Shown here one piece after another: positions 45,970 through 54,504 of a DNA stretch of 64,000 nt. The stretch's first letter is position 1; each line of letters opens with the position of its first letter. This DNA is from Sulfurivermis fontis (GTDB lineage: Bacteria; Pseudomonadota; Gammaproteobacteria; Thiohalomonadales; Thiohalomonadaceae). The DNA lies in contig NZ_AP018724.1 of NCBI RefSeq assembly GCF_004001245.1, positions 2,968,501 to 3,032,500 of the forward strand. Direction: 5' to 3'. A model generated the notes under the pieces. That model had not been told where the DNA came from, did not search any database, and saw only the letters and a program-made list of their open reading frames with translations. A program made the position numbers and the translations under genes.

Positions 45970-47119
45970 CGCCGTCCAGAAACAGCTCGATCAGGTCGTT
46001 GAGAAAATCGCGGCCCCGCCCGGTCGGCCGCACGCGTTTGGCATCCCACTCGATCAGCCCGCGCCGCTCCGCCTCCTGCAGGGCTGGCGTCACTGCGCTG
46101 ATGGCCAGGCCGGTACGCTGGCCAAACAACCCGGTGTCGAAACCCTCCACCAGACGCAGCGCATTCATCATGAATTCGAACGCCGCGTCGCTGCGGCGCA
46201 AGGTCGCACGTCCCTCCACCTTGTCTGCGGCCGCCAGGTAATCACGCGGGTGGCGCTTCTTCCACAACCGTTCGATGCGCCCTTCCGGCGCATGGGTGAT
46301 CTTGGCATGGGCGCCGGCACCGATACCGAGATAGTCGCCGAAGTGCCAGTAGTTCAGGTTGTGACGGCACTGCCGCCCGGCGCGCGCATAGGCGGACACC
46401 TCGTACTGAGCATAGCCGGCAGCGGCCAGACGCGCCTGGCCCTGGCGCTGGATGGCCTCGATCTCCTCTTCCGGCGGCAGCGCGGGCGGACGGTGATGGA
46501 AGGCGGTGTTGGGCTCCAGCGTGAGCTGATAGTAGGAGATGTGCGTCGGCTCCAGCGCCAGTGCCGTGGCAATGTCATCAATGCCACGCGCCAGCGACTG
46601 CGCAGGCAGACCGAACATCAGGTCCAGATTGAAATTGTCAAAACCGGCGTGGTGAGCGGCCTCCGCCGCACGCAACGCCTCGCGCCGGCCATGGATGCGA
46701 CCGAGACGCTGCAGTGTGTCATCATCAAAACTCTGCACGCCGATGGACAGGCGGTTGATGCCGGCGGCGTGGAACTCCTCGAAGCGGCCCGCCTCCACCG
46801 TGCCCGGATTGGCCTCCAGGGTAATCTCCGCGTCGGGCGCCAGCCTGAGGCGCGCGCGCAAACCGGAGAGCAGGCGGTCCAATGCCTCCGGCGACAACAG
46901 GCTGGGCGTACCGCCGCCGATAAACACGCTGGACACCGGCCGCCCCCACACCGCCGGCAAATCCTGTTCGAGATCCCCCAGCAGCGCATCGACGTAGGCC
47001 GCTTCCGGGATATCACCCTTCAACTCGTGGGAGTTGAAATCGCAATAGGGACACTTGCGCACACACCAGGGCACATGCACGTAAAGACTGAGCGGCGGCG
47101 GGGCGGAAAAACGAAACAT
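45962..47119 (-). CDS. hemW: HemW-like heme chaperone (radical SAM)
   Basis: 385 residues from ATG 47119. Cys19, Cys23 and Cys26 in VPWCVRKCPYCDFNSH bind the 4Fe-4S cluster. VFIGGGTPSLLSPEALDRLL and INRLSIGVQSFDDDTLQRLG are HemW/HemN signatures. The extra HemN-specific N-terminal residues are absent, fitting the HemW heme-transfer chaperone rather than coproporphyrinogen oxidase. Often beside rdgB and rph; here those lie 5 kb away, split by the signalling genes. Confidence 0.93.
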   Translation of the reverse strand: MFRFSAPPPLSLYVHVPWCVRKCPYCDFNSHELKGDIPEAAYVDALLGDLEQDLPAVWGRPVSSVFIGGGTPSLLSPEALDRLLSGLRARLRLAPDAEITLEANPGTVEAGRFEEFHAAGINRLSIGVQSFDDDTLQRLGRIHGRREALRAAEAAHHAGFDNFNLDLMFGLPAQSLARGIDDIATALALEPTHISYYQLTLEPNTAFHHRPPALPPEEEIEAIQRQGQARLAAAGYAQYEVSAYARAGRQCRHNLNYWHFGDYLGIGAGAHAKITHAPEGRIERLWKKRHPRDYLAAADKVEGRATLRRSDAAFEFMMNALRLVEGFDTGLFGQRTGLAISAVTPALQEAERRGLIEWDAKRVRPTGRGRDFLNDLIELFLDGDE

Positions 47120-47190
47120 CAATAACCTCGATCCCGGCACTGGATTCCCGGCAATCCTCTGTATACTGTAGGAAAAATTGTTATATCCCG

Positions 47191-48138
47191 ATGATGCCCA
47201 TACGCCATCCAATGCGCATCGGCCTGTTGCTGGCCCTGTCCATCGCCCTGCTCAGTTGCAGCCCGGCGCCGACCTTGCGCATCGGCAGCAATCCCTGGCC
47301 CGGTTATCTCGCTTTGTATCATGCCCGCGATCTGGGGCTGTTCGACGGGCACCCGATCCGGCTGGTGGACTTCGACAACACCGAAGACGTACTGCGCGCC
47401 TTCCGCAACCGTGCCATCGATGCCGCCGCCGTCACCCTGGACGAGGCGCTGCACCTGGCAGAGAGCGGCGCAGACCTGCGTATCATACTGGTTTTCTCCA
47501 TCTCCCATGGCGCCGACGTGGTGCTCGCACGCCCCGGCATCGACACCCCGCAACAGCTGCGCGGCCGACGCCTCGGCGTGGAGACCAACGCCCTCGGTGC
47601 CTACATGCTGGCACGCCTGCTGGAGCAGGCCGGCCTGTCCAGCCAGGATCTCACCATCGTCCATGTTCCCCTGCAGGAGCATGAGGCCGCCTACCGCAGC
47701 GGCAAGGTCGATGCGGTAATCACCTTCGACCCACAGCGCAGCCGCCTGCTCGCAGCCGGTGCGCGGGAGATATTTTCCAGTCGCGCGCTGCCTGGCGAGG
47801 TGGTGGATGTGCTGGTGGTGCGGGAAGAAACCCTGCGTTCCCATCGCACGGTGCTGGCAACGCTCGAAACGGCCTATTTTCAGGCGCTGACCCAGTTGCA
47901 GCGTGACCCGCAGGCCGCAGCAGGGACATTGAGCCGCCGCATACAGATCGACAGCGCCGACCTGATGGCCGCCTGGAACCTGATGGAGCTCGCCGAGCAG
48001 CCACGCCAACATATCTTGCTCGGCGATGGGCCCGGCAGCCTGCACCACACCATGCAGCGCATGCAGCAGGTAATGCAGCAAGCCGGCCTGTTGTCGCAGC
48101 CGGTACTGCAGTCGATCCGATTGGGCACGGCACCGTGA
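47191..48138 (+). CDS. Periplasmic binding lipoprotein (NMT1/SsuA-like)
   Basis: 315 residues. The signal has a lipobox (IALLSC; lipidated Cys ~23). RIGSNPWPGYLALYHARDLG and VDFDNTEDVLRAFRNRAIDA follow, typical of NMT1/THI5-like binding proteins, with GAYMLARLLEQAGLS and VDAVITFDPQRSRLL. No ABC permease or ATPase is nearby; instead the stop overlaps the start of a membrane GGDEF-EAL protein. It is therefore likely a ligand sensor subunit for that protein. A TATACT -10-like box lies at 47162-47167. Confidence 0.82.
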   Translation: MMPIRHPMRIGLLLALSIALLSCSPAPTLRIGSNPWPGYLALYHARDLGLFDGHPIRLVDFDNTEDVLRAFRNRAIDAAAVTLDEALHLAESGADLRIILVFSISHGADVVLARPGIDTPQQLRGRRLGVETNALGAYMLARLLEQAGLSSQDLTIVHVPLQEHEAAYRSGKVDAVITFDPQRSRLLAAGAREIFSSRALPGEVVDVLVVREETLRSHRTVLATLETAYFQALTQLQRDPQAAAGTLSRRIQIDSADLMAAWNLMELAEQPRQHILLGDGPGSLHHTMQRMQQVMQQAGLLSQPVLQSIRLGTAP

Positions 48139-51100
48139 ACTGGCTCTATCCCCTGCGCCGCACCATCCCCCTGGCACTGATCCTTTCCAGCCTGCCGCTG
48201 CTGGCCGTCCTCTACCTGCTCGAACTGCGCCAGGCCGACACGGGCATCCAACAGGAGCTCAGCCAGCGCGCCGCCCATTCCGGCAACCAGCTCACCATGC
48301 TGCTGCGCGATGCGCTCACTCACGAGGACTGGGAAAGTGTGCGGCGTACCCTGCAGAGCGTGGTGACGCAGCCGGATCTGCGCTGGGCCGTGCTGGTGGA
48401 TGAAATGGATCAGGTGCTGTACAGCACCGACTACCGTCTGCTGCAGCGTTCCCTGACGACACTCCCCGATGCCCCCGATACCGCCCTGCTGGCACGGACG
48501 CGTCAGACCCTCGCCGGCGCAAGACGGTTCGACGACACAAATACGGTGCTGCATGCGGTCTATCCACTGCGCCTGCCGCTGAAGTCGGGAGAGCTGCGGG
48601 CGGCACGTATCGGCGCGCTGGTCTTTGTCTATGACGCTGCGCCGCAACTGGCACAGGCCTACCATAATGCCACTTGGCACGCCATCTACAGCTTCATCGG
48701 CGCAGTGTTCATTGCCGGCCTGTTCTGGCTGTATCTGCACTTCTTCCTGGTACGCCGCATCGAGCAGCTGACTACGGCCATCCAGCTCGGACACGCCGAT
48801 GCCGCTCCACTGCCCCACATCAGCGGCCGCGACGAAATCGCCCAGTTGTCACAACAATTCACCCGCCTGATGCAACGCCTGGCGGCACAAAACCTCGATC
48901 TGCAACAGGCCGAAAGGCACAGTCGCCGCCTGAGCGATTTCTATGCCACGCTGAGTCATACGAACACCGCCATCGTGCGCAGCCAGTCGCTGGATGAATT
49001 GTTGCCACGTATCTGTACCATCGCGGTGGAGAACAGCGGCCTCTCGGCTGCCTGGATCGGCTTCGCCGACGAGCAGATGCAAATCCGCCCCGTCGCCAGT
49101 GCCAACATGCCGGAGGATTACCTGGCCAATCTGCACATCTCGCTGGACCCGGCGCTGCCGCAGGGACAGGGTCCGACGGCCACGGCCATGCGCAAGGGGG
49201 AACACTACCTGTGCAACGATTTCCTGCATGACCCGCACACCGCGGCCTGGCACGAGCGCGCCCGTGCCGCCGGCTTCCTTGCCTCCGCCGCCTTCCCCCT
49301 GCGCCGCGAAGGCCAGGTCATCGGTTCCCTCAATCTTTACGGCGGAGAGGCCAATCTGTTCAGCGCTGATCTGGTGCATCTGCTGGACGAAATGGCGCTG
49401 GATATCTCCTTTGCCCTGGACAACTTCCTGCGCGAGGAGCGCCGCCATCAGGCCGAGCAGGCGCTGGAGCGGAGCAATCACGAGCTCAACAAACGAGTCA
49501 AGGAGATGCGCTGTCTGCTCGACACCTCGGAGATCATCGCGCAGCACGATCTGTCACTGGAAGAGATGCTGCAACAGATCGCCGCACGCATCCCGCCGGC
49601 ATTGCAGTATGCCGAACAGGCCTGGGCGCGCATCACCCTCAACGACAGGAACTACGGCGTCGGCGGCCACGGCAATGGCCCGGCCATCACTGCACCTATC
49701 ATGCACAATGGCCACAGCATCGGCGCCATCGAAGCCGGCTACCTGCAGGTGCCCGTGGCTGTCGCAGACCACCCATTTCTCGCCGAGGAGCACAGTCTGC
49801 TCGGCCTGTTGGCCGCCCAGATAGGGCGCCTGTTTGGCCAGAGGCAGGCCGACGAACAATTGCAGCTCGCTGCCCTGGTATTCGACAACAGCCGCGAGCT
49901 GATCGTGATCACCGACGCCGAGGAACGCATCATCAGCGTCAACCGTGCCTTTACGAAGGTGACCGGATACGAAGCCGACGAAGTGATCGGCAAACATATC
50001 CGCACCATCAAGTCCGGCCGCCAGGACCAGCCGTTCTATGCCGCCATGTGGCAGGCCATCAATGAAACGGGTTACTGGCAGGGCGAGCTGTGGAACCGAC
50101 GCAAGAGCGGTGAGCTGTATCCAGCACTGGCGTCCATCTCGGCCGTACACGATACCCAGGGCAAGGTGTCGAAGTACATCTCCGTTTCCACCGACATCAC
50201 TGCCTACAAGCAGGCCGAGGAGCGCATTCGCTATCTCGCCTATTACGATCCGCTGACCGAGCTGCCCAACCGCACCCTGCTGCGCGACCGCGGCGAACAG
50301 ATCCTGAGCAAATCGGAGCGCGCCCATACGGCGGCAGCCTTCCTGTTCCTCGATCTCGATCACTTCAAGACCATCAATGATTCCTTGGGCCATTTGCGCG
50401 GCGACACTTTGTTGCAAGAAGCCACCCAGCGCATACGCGCCGCCCTGCGCCATACCGACACCGTCGGCCGGCTGGGTGGTGACGAATTCCTGATCGTCCT
50501 CGGGCACACGGATGCGACCAACGCGGCCCATGTGGCGCGCAATCTGCTCATGCGCCTGGGTCAGCCCTTCGTGATCGACGGACACACCCTCAACATCACG
50601 GCCAGCATCGGCATCGCCATCTATCCCAACGATGGCGCCGACTTCGACGATCTGATGAAGAGTTCCGATATCGCCATGTACAAGGCCAAGGAACTCGGCC
50701 GCAACCGCTATCACTTCTTCACGCCGGAACTGAACGAGGCGGCCATGGAGCGTCTCACCTTGGAGAGCGCCCTGCGCACGGCACTGGAGCAGAACCAGTT
50801 GTCCCTCAACTATCAGCCGCAAATCGATCTTGCCAGCGGCAAGGTCATCGGTGTCGAGGCACTGCTGCGCTGGCGGCATCCGCAAATGGGCTTCATCTCG
50901 CCGGCCAAGTTCATCCCCATCGCCGAGGAGAGCGGTCTGATCAGCCAGCTAGGCACCTGGGTCTTGCAGGAGTCCTGCCGACAGAACAAGGCCTGGCAGG
51001 AGGCCGGCCTGCCGCCCATGGTGATGGCGGTGAACGTTTCGACACGGCAGTTTTCCCTCGGCGATATTCTGGCAGCGGTGCAGCATGCACTCCATGCAAG

Positions 51101-51521
51101 CGACCTGCAGCCCGAATATCTGGAGGTGGAGATCACCGAGAGCCTGCTGGCGCAGGATCTGGAAAACACCCTGAGGGTATTGGAACAACTGGATCGGCTC
51201 GGCGTGCAGATCGCCGTGGACGACTTCGGTACCGGCTACTCCAGCCTGGCCTACCTGAAGCGCTTCCCGCTGCACAAGCTCAAGCTGGATCAATCCTTCG
51301 TGCGCGAACTGGAGAACGATGCCGACGACCGCGCCATCGCCTCCGGCGTGGTCAACCTGGGGCACAGTCTCGGGCTGGTGGTGATTGCCGAGGGTGTGGA
51401 GACCGCGGCGCAATTGGCTATCCTGCGCCGCCTCGGCTGTGACGAGATCCAAGGTTATCTGTACAGCCGGCCGCTGCCGCCGGAGGAACTGGCGTCCTGG
51501 CTGCGCCAGCGTTCAGACTGA
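48135..51521 (+). CDS. Membrane GAF-GAF-PAS-GGDEF-EAL c-di-GMP enzyme
   Basis: 1,128 residues. TM1 at about 11-30, a periplasmic domain to ~180, TM2 at ~180-200 and a HAMP-like segment are followed by two GAF domains (~285-420 and ~460-570) and a PAS domain (~575-690). Next come GGDEF (LGGDEF near 780) and EAL (GVEALLRW near 907, with DDFGTGYSSL and KLDQSFV). Both catalytic motifs are intact, so it may make and degrade cyclic di-GMP. Translational coupling to a periplasmic binding lipoprotein suggests control by an external ligand. PilZ-like effectors at 17-21 kb are possible targets. Confidence 0.92.
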   Translation: MNWLYPLRRTIPLALILSSLPLLAVLYLLELRQADTGIQQELSQRAAHSGNQLTMLLRDALTHEDWESVRRTLQSVVTQPDLRWAVLVDEMDQVLYSTDYRLLQRSLTTLPDAPDTALLARTRQTLAGARRFDDTNTVLHAVYPLRLPLKSGELRAARIGALVFVYDAAPQLAQAYHNATWHAIYSFIGAVFIAGLFWLYLHFFLVRRIEQLTTAIQLGHADAAPLPHISGRDEIAQLSQQFTRLMQRLAAQNLDLQQAERHSRRLSDFYATLSHTNTAIVRSQSLDELLPRICTIAVENSGLSAAWIGFADEQMQIRPVASANMPEDYLANLHISLDPALPQGQGPTATAMRKGEHYLCNDFLHDPHTAAWHERARAAGFLASAAFPLRREGQVIGSLNLYGGEANLFSADLVHLLDEMALDISFALDNFLREERRHQAEQALERSNHELNKRVKEMRCLLDTSEIIAQHDLSLEEMLQQIAARIPPALQYAEQAWARITLNDRNYGVGGHGNGPAITAPIMHNGHSIGAIEAGYLQVPVAVADHPFLAEEHSLLGLLAAQIGRLFGQRQADEQLQLAALVFDNSRELIVITDAEERIISVNRAFTKVTGYEADEVIGKHIRTIKSGRQDQPFYAAMWQAINETGYWQGELWNRRKSGELYPALASISAVHDTQGKVSKYISVSTDITAYKQAEERIRYLAYYDPLTELPNRTLLRDRGEQILSKSERAHTAAAFLFLDLDHFKTINDSLGHLRGDTLLQEATQRIRAALRHTDTVGRLGGDEFLIVLGHTDATNAAHVARNLLMRLGQPFVIDGHTLNITASIGIAIYPNDGADFDDLMKSSDIAMYKAKELGRNRYHFFTPELNEAAMERLTLESALRTALEQNQLSLNYQPQIDLASGKVIGVEALLRWRHPQMGFISPAKFIPIAEESGLISQLGTWVLQESCRQNKAWQEAGLPPMVMAVNVSTRQFSLGDILAAVQHALHASDLQPEYLEVEITESLLAQDLENTLRVLEQLDRLGVQIAVDDFGTGYSSLAYLKRFPLHKLKLDQSFVRELENDADDRAIASGVVNLGHSLGLVVIAEGVETAAQLAILRRLGCDEIQGYLYSRPLPPEELASWLRQRSD

Positions 51522-51713
51522 TTGCCGAATACCGGCACGCGTGCCATTGGGCAGCAGATCCGCCGGAACGGCCTGTCCGGAACGAAACAACTGCAGGCGG
51601 GCGCAGCGTTCGCGCCGTGGTCCCTTGCAGTAATTGTTGATCCAAACATTGGCGGCGAGCGTGCCGAAGTTCTTCCACACCGGGCACTGCTGCAACTGCT
51701 CACATTCAATCAT
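51513..51713 (-). CDS. Small Cys-containing conserved-type protein
   Basis: 66 residues: MIECEQLQQCPVWKNFGTLA, then NYCKGPRRERCARLQLFRSG and VPADLLPNGTRAG. The pattern of paired cysteines (C4, C10, then CKG...C) followed by VPADLxPN is one I associate with small uncharacterised proteins near signalling genes. It could bind Fe-S or zinc. It overlaps the tail end of the GGDEF-EAL gene by 9 bases on the opposite strand. Function unknown. Confidence 0.65.
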   Translation of the reverse strand: MIECEQLQQCPVWKNFGTLAANVWINNYCKGPRRERCARLQLFRSGQAVPADLLPNGTRAGIRQSV

Positions 51714-51784
51714 TTACGGCTCCCTCCGTTTTTGCATCCCTGGCAACCAACCACAGCGGACGATACAGCCCGCACTGCAAAGCG

Positions 51785-52378
51785 CTACCCCTGTCGCAAC
51801 GCCGCCAACAACTTGCGCAACGCCTGACCGCGGTGGCTGAGCTCATGCTTCAGCGCCGACGGCAGTTCGGCCACCGTGGCGTTGTGTGCCGGTACGAAGA
51901 ACACCGGGTCGTAGCCGAAGCCACCCTCGCCATGGGGCTCGAAGGCGATTACACCTTCCCAGCTGCCCTGGCAGATGATCGGCGTCGGATCGAGTTCATG
52001 TTCCATATACACCAGCACACACTGAAAGCGCGCCGTGCGCTGATCCGCCGGGACATCGCGCATATCGGCGAGCAGCTTTTGCAGATTGGCGGCGTCGCCG
52101 GCCCCGACGCCGGCATAGCGCGCCGAATAAATGCCGGGGGCGCCCCTGAGTGCATCCACCTCCAGGCCGGAATCGTCGGCGATGGCCGGCAGGCCGGTGT
52201 GGCGCGCGGCATTGCGCGCCTTGAGGATGGCGTTTTCCACGAAGGTCAGCCCGGTCTCCTCCGCCTCCGGCACGCCCAGCTCGTTCTGCGGCACGATACT
52301 GATAGCGGCACCGGCGAGGATCTCGCCGAACTCGCGCACCTTGCCCTTGTTGCCGCTGGCCAATACGACCTTTCTCAT
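51785..52378 (-). CDS. rdgB: dITP/XTP pyrophosphatase RdgB
   Basis: 197 residues from ATG 52378. [18 protein letters not shown] is the HAM1/RdgB start, [20 protein letters not shown] holds the catalytic Asp, and [14 protein letters not shown] and [14 protein letters not shown] end the fold. It removes dITP, XTP and other noncanonical nucleotides. It follows rph on the same strand, but with a 193-base palindromic spacer between. Confidence 0.96.
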   Translation of the reverse strand: MRKVVLASGNKGKVREFGEILAGAAISIVPQNELGVPEAEETGLTFVENAILKARNAARHTGLPAIADDSGLEVDALRGAPGIYSARYAGVGAGDAANLQKLLADMRDVPADQRTARFQCVLVYMEHELDPTPIICQGSWEGVIAFEPHGEGGFGYDPVFFVPAHNATVAELPSALKHELSHRGQALRKLLAALRQG

Positions 52379-52399
52379 ACCGCCTCCGAAAAAAAGAAG

Positions 52400-52562
52400 G
52401 TTAAACGCAAAGGGCGCCAAGTTCGCAAAGTGGGTATCCCCGGAACGGCGTTCAGTGCGCCTTGCCCGGGCAACGTACGCTGCGTTTATGTTCCGGGGGC
52501 AAATACCGCTTTACCTTTGCGTTCTTCGCGCCCTTTGCGTCTTTGCGTCTTTGCGTTTAACG
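52400..52562. repeat. Long imperfect palindrome between rph and rdgB
   Basis: GTTAAACGCAAAGGGCGC (52400-52417) is mirrored by GCGCCCTTTGCG ... TTTAA (52529-52561), with two extra TCTTTGCG units inserted on the right. Inner arms CCCCGGAAC and GTTCCGGGG continue the symmetry. AACGCAAAG-type words are a known dispersed intergenic repeat style. The element fills the spacer and would form a large cruciform or RNA hairpin. Confidence 0.65.
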
Positions 52563-52571
52563 CTTTTGCTT

Positions 52572-53288
52572 TTACTGTCCCAATGCCTCGCGCTGTTTTT
52601 CCAGCAGCTGGCGGATGCCCTGGTCGGCCAGGGCCAGCATGGCGTCCAGTTCCTCGCGGCGGAAGGCATGGCCCTCGGCGGTGCCCTGCACCTCGATGAA
52701 GGCGCCGCCGTCGTTCATCACCACGTTCATGTCGGTTTCGGCACTGGAGTCCTCGGCGTAGTCGAGGTCCACGATGGGCACGCCCTGATAGATACCGACG
52801 GATACGGAAGCCACCTGGCCATGCAGCGGGCTTTTCTTGATCAGCTTCTTGTCGAGCAGATGGCGCACGGCATCGGCCAGCGCGACATAGCCGCCGGTGA
52901 TGGAGGCGGTGCGGGTACCGCCGTCGGCCTGGATCACGTCGCAATCGACGGTGATGGTGCGCTCGCCCAGCGCGGCCATGTCCACCACCGCGCGCAGCGA
53001 ACGGCCGATGAGACGCTGGATCTCCATGGTGCGGCCGCCCTGCTTGCCCTGCGCCGCCTCGCGGCTCATGCGCGAGCCGGTGGAACGCGGCAACATGCCG
53101 TATTCGGCGGTGACCCAGCCCTCGCCCTTGCCCTTGAGGAAGCGCGGCACGCCTTCGCTCACGCTGGCGGTGCAGATCACCTTGGTATCGCCGAACTCGA
53201 CCAGCACGGAACCTTCGGCATGCTTGGTGTAGTTGCGGGTAAGTTTGATGGCGCGCAGTTCAGCGGGCGCTCGTCCACTCGGGCGCAT
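52572..53288 (-). CDS. rph: Ribonuclease PH
   Basis: 238 residues from ATG 53288. [20 protein letters not shown] is the family start, [20 protein letters not shown] the phosphate-binding region, and [20 protein letters not shown] the active-site segment. It trims 3' ends of tRNA precursors using phosphate. Full length, with no frameshift of the kind known in E. coli K-12. MITE copy 3 lies just upstream. Confidence 0.97.
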   Translation of the reverse strand: MRPSGRAPAELRAIKLTRNYTKHAEGSVLVEFGDTKVICTASVSEGVPRFLKGKGEGWVTAEYGMLPRSTGSRMSREAAQGKQGGRTMEIQRLIGRSLRAVVDMAALGERTITVDCDVIQADGGTRTASITGGYVALADAVRHLLDKKLIKKSPLHGQVASVSVGIYQGVPIVDLDYAEDSSAETDMNVVMNDGGAFIEVQGTAEGHAFRREELDAMLALADQGIRQLLEKQREALGQ

Positions 53289-53376
53289 GGGATTTCCTTC
53301 GTTGGCTGGGTGTAATGGGCGGCCCGACCATTGTACCGGGCATCGGCAACGAGGCGAAGCCCATTGCCGCAATTAA

Positions 53377-53581
53377 GGAAGGTCTGAATAAGTCCATCCT
53401 GGACTTTTCAGGTCGCTCCCGCCCCTCCCTGGGCTGCGCGACATAAGTCCATCCGTGGACAAAACCACGCCAAGCGAAAAGTGTGATTTTCGCTTGGCTT
53501 CATTTTTCAACGACTTATCGTCGTTGAAAAATGGCGGCACATCCCTGTGCCGCGGAAGCTCTGAACTTATTCAGAGCTTCC
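53377..53581 (+). mobile_element. IS5-like MITE, copy 3 (full form)
   Basis: 205 bp flanked by TTAA on both sides (53373-53376, 53582-53585). From left to right it contains AAGTCC/GGACTT, a GC-rich segment, CCAAGCGAAAA/TTTTCGCTTGG (53470-53497), a 14-bp stem around TTATC (53501-53533), GCGGCAC/GTGCCGC, and GGAAGCTCTGAA/TTCAGAGCTTCC at the right end. No coding capacity. It separates rph from the PP2C gene and may end or alter their transcripts. Confidence 0.88.
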
Positions 53582-53590
53582 TTAAGCGAT

Positions 53591-54487
53591 TCAGCGCTTC
53601 AGCTCGTCCTGGTAGGTGCGCAGCACCTCTTCGATCTGGGCGATGGCACTCTGCAGCTTGGCATCGTCCACGTGGGGCGTCGCCGGCTTGGACTCCGGCA
53701 CGGGCTTGGGCGGCTCCGGCGGGCGCGGTCGCGGCTCAGCCGCCGCCAGCGAGGTGAGGCGCAGGGCTATCACGCTGATGTTGTCGCTGTGCGGATAGCT
53801 GATCTGCTCGGCGCGCATGGCCATGTGTTCGAGCACCTCGTCCAGGCTGCCCTCCTGGCGCAGCATCAGCCCCAGTTGCGCATCGTCCAGTGCGCCCCAC
53901 AGGCCGTCGGAGCAGAGCAGCACGATATCGCCCACACGCAGCTTCTTGCCCTTGCCCACCTCCACCTCCGGCGCCTGCGGCAGGGCGCCGATGCACTGGG
54001 TGATGTGGTTGCGGCGCGGGTGAGTGTCCTGCTCGGAACGGCGGATGATGCCCTGCTGGTAGAGCTGCTCGACGTAGGAATGGTCGGTGGTACGGAACAC
54101 CGGCAGGCCGTCGCGGAACAGATACAGGCGCGAGTCGCCGACATGGGCCCAATCGATTTGACCGTTTTGGACCAGGCACAGCACGGCGGTAGTGCCGGGA
54201 ATGTTGTCGCTGCCCTGCTCGGCGGCGTAACTCACCAGGGCATCGTGGGTGGCCTGAATGATGGCGGTGAGGAAGCGGCCCGGCTGGGCCACCGGACGCG
54301 TGCTGTTGAGATAGCGGTCGCGCGCGATATCCACCAGCGCCTGCGCCGCAATCTCGCCGCCGATATGCCCCCCCATGCCGTCGGCCAGCACCAGCAGCAC
54401 GCCCTCATCGGTCTCGACGATGTCGAAGCGGTCCTGGTTGCTGTTGCGATTGCCGAGATGATTGGCAACGCCGGTTTCGTAATGCAT
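53591..54487 (-). CDS. PP2C-family Ser/Thr phosphatase
   Basis: 298 residues from ATG 54487. The metal-binding motifs are NSNQDRFDIVE, LVLADGMGGHIGGE, AHVGDSRLYLF and VLLCSDGLWG. A Pro-rich segment and a helical tail (KLQSAIAQIEEVLRTYQDEL) follow the catalytic domain. It reverses Ser/Thr phosphorylation and is encoded 17 bases after the kinase gene, so the two act as a pair. Such pairs occur in type VI secretion loci, but no secretion gene is present here. Confidence 0.92.
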   Translation of the reverse strand: MHYETGVANHLGNRNSNQDRFDIVETDEGVLLVLADGMGGHIGGEIAAQALVDIARDRYLNSTRPVAQPGRFLTAIIQATHDALVSYAAEQGSDNIPGTTAVLCLVQNGQIDWAHVGDSRLYLFRDGLPVFRTTDHSYVEQLYQQGIIRRSEQDTHPRRNHITQCIGALPQAPEVEVGKGKKLRVGDIVLLCSDGLWGALDDAQLGLMLRQEGSLDEVLEHMAMRAEQISYPHSDNISVIALRLTSLAAAEPRPRPPEPPKPVPESKPATPHVDDAKLQSAIAQIEEVLRTYQDELKR

Positions 54488-54504
54488 CAGTCTTGGCCTG
54501 TGAT

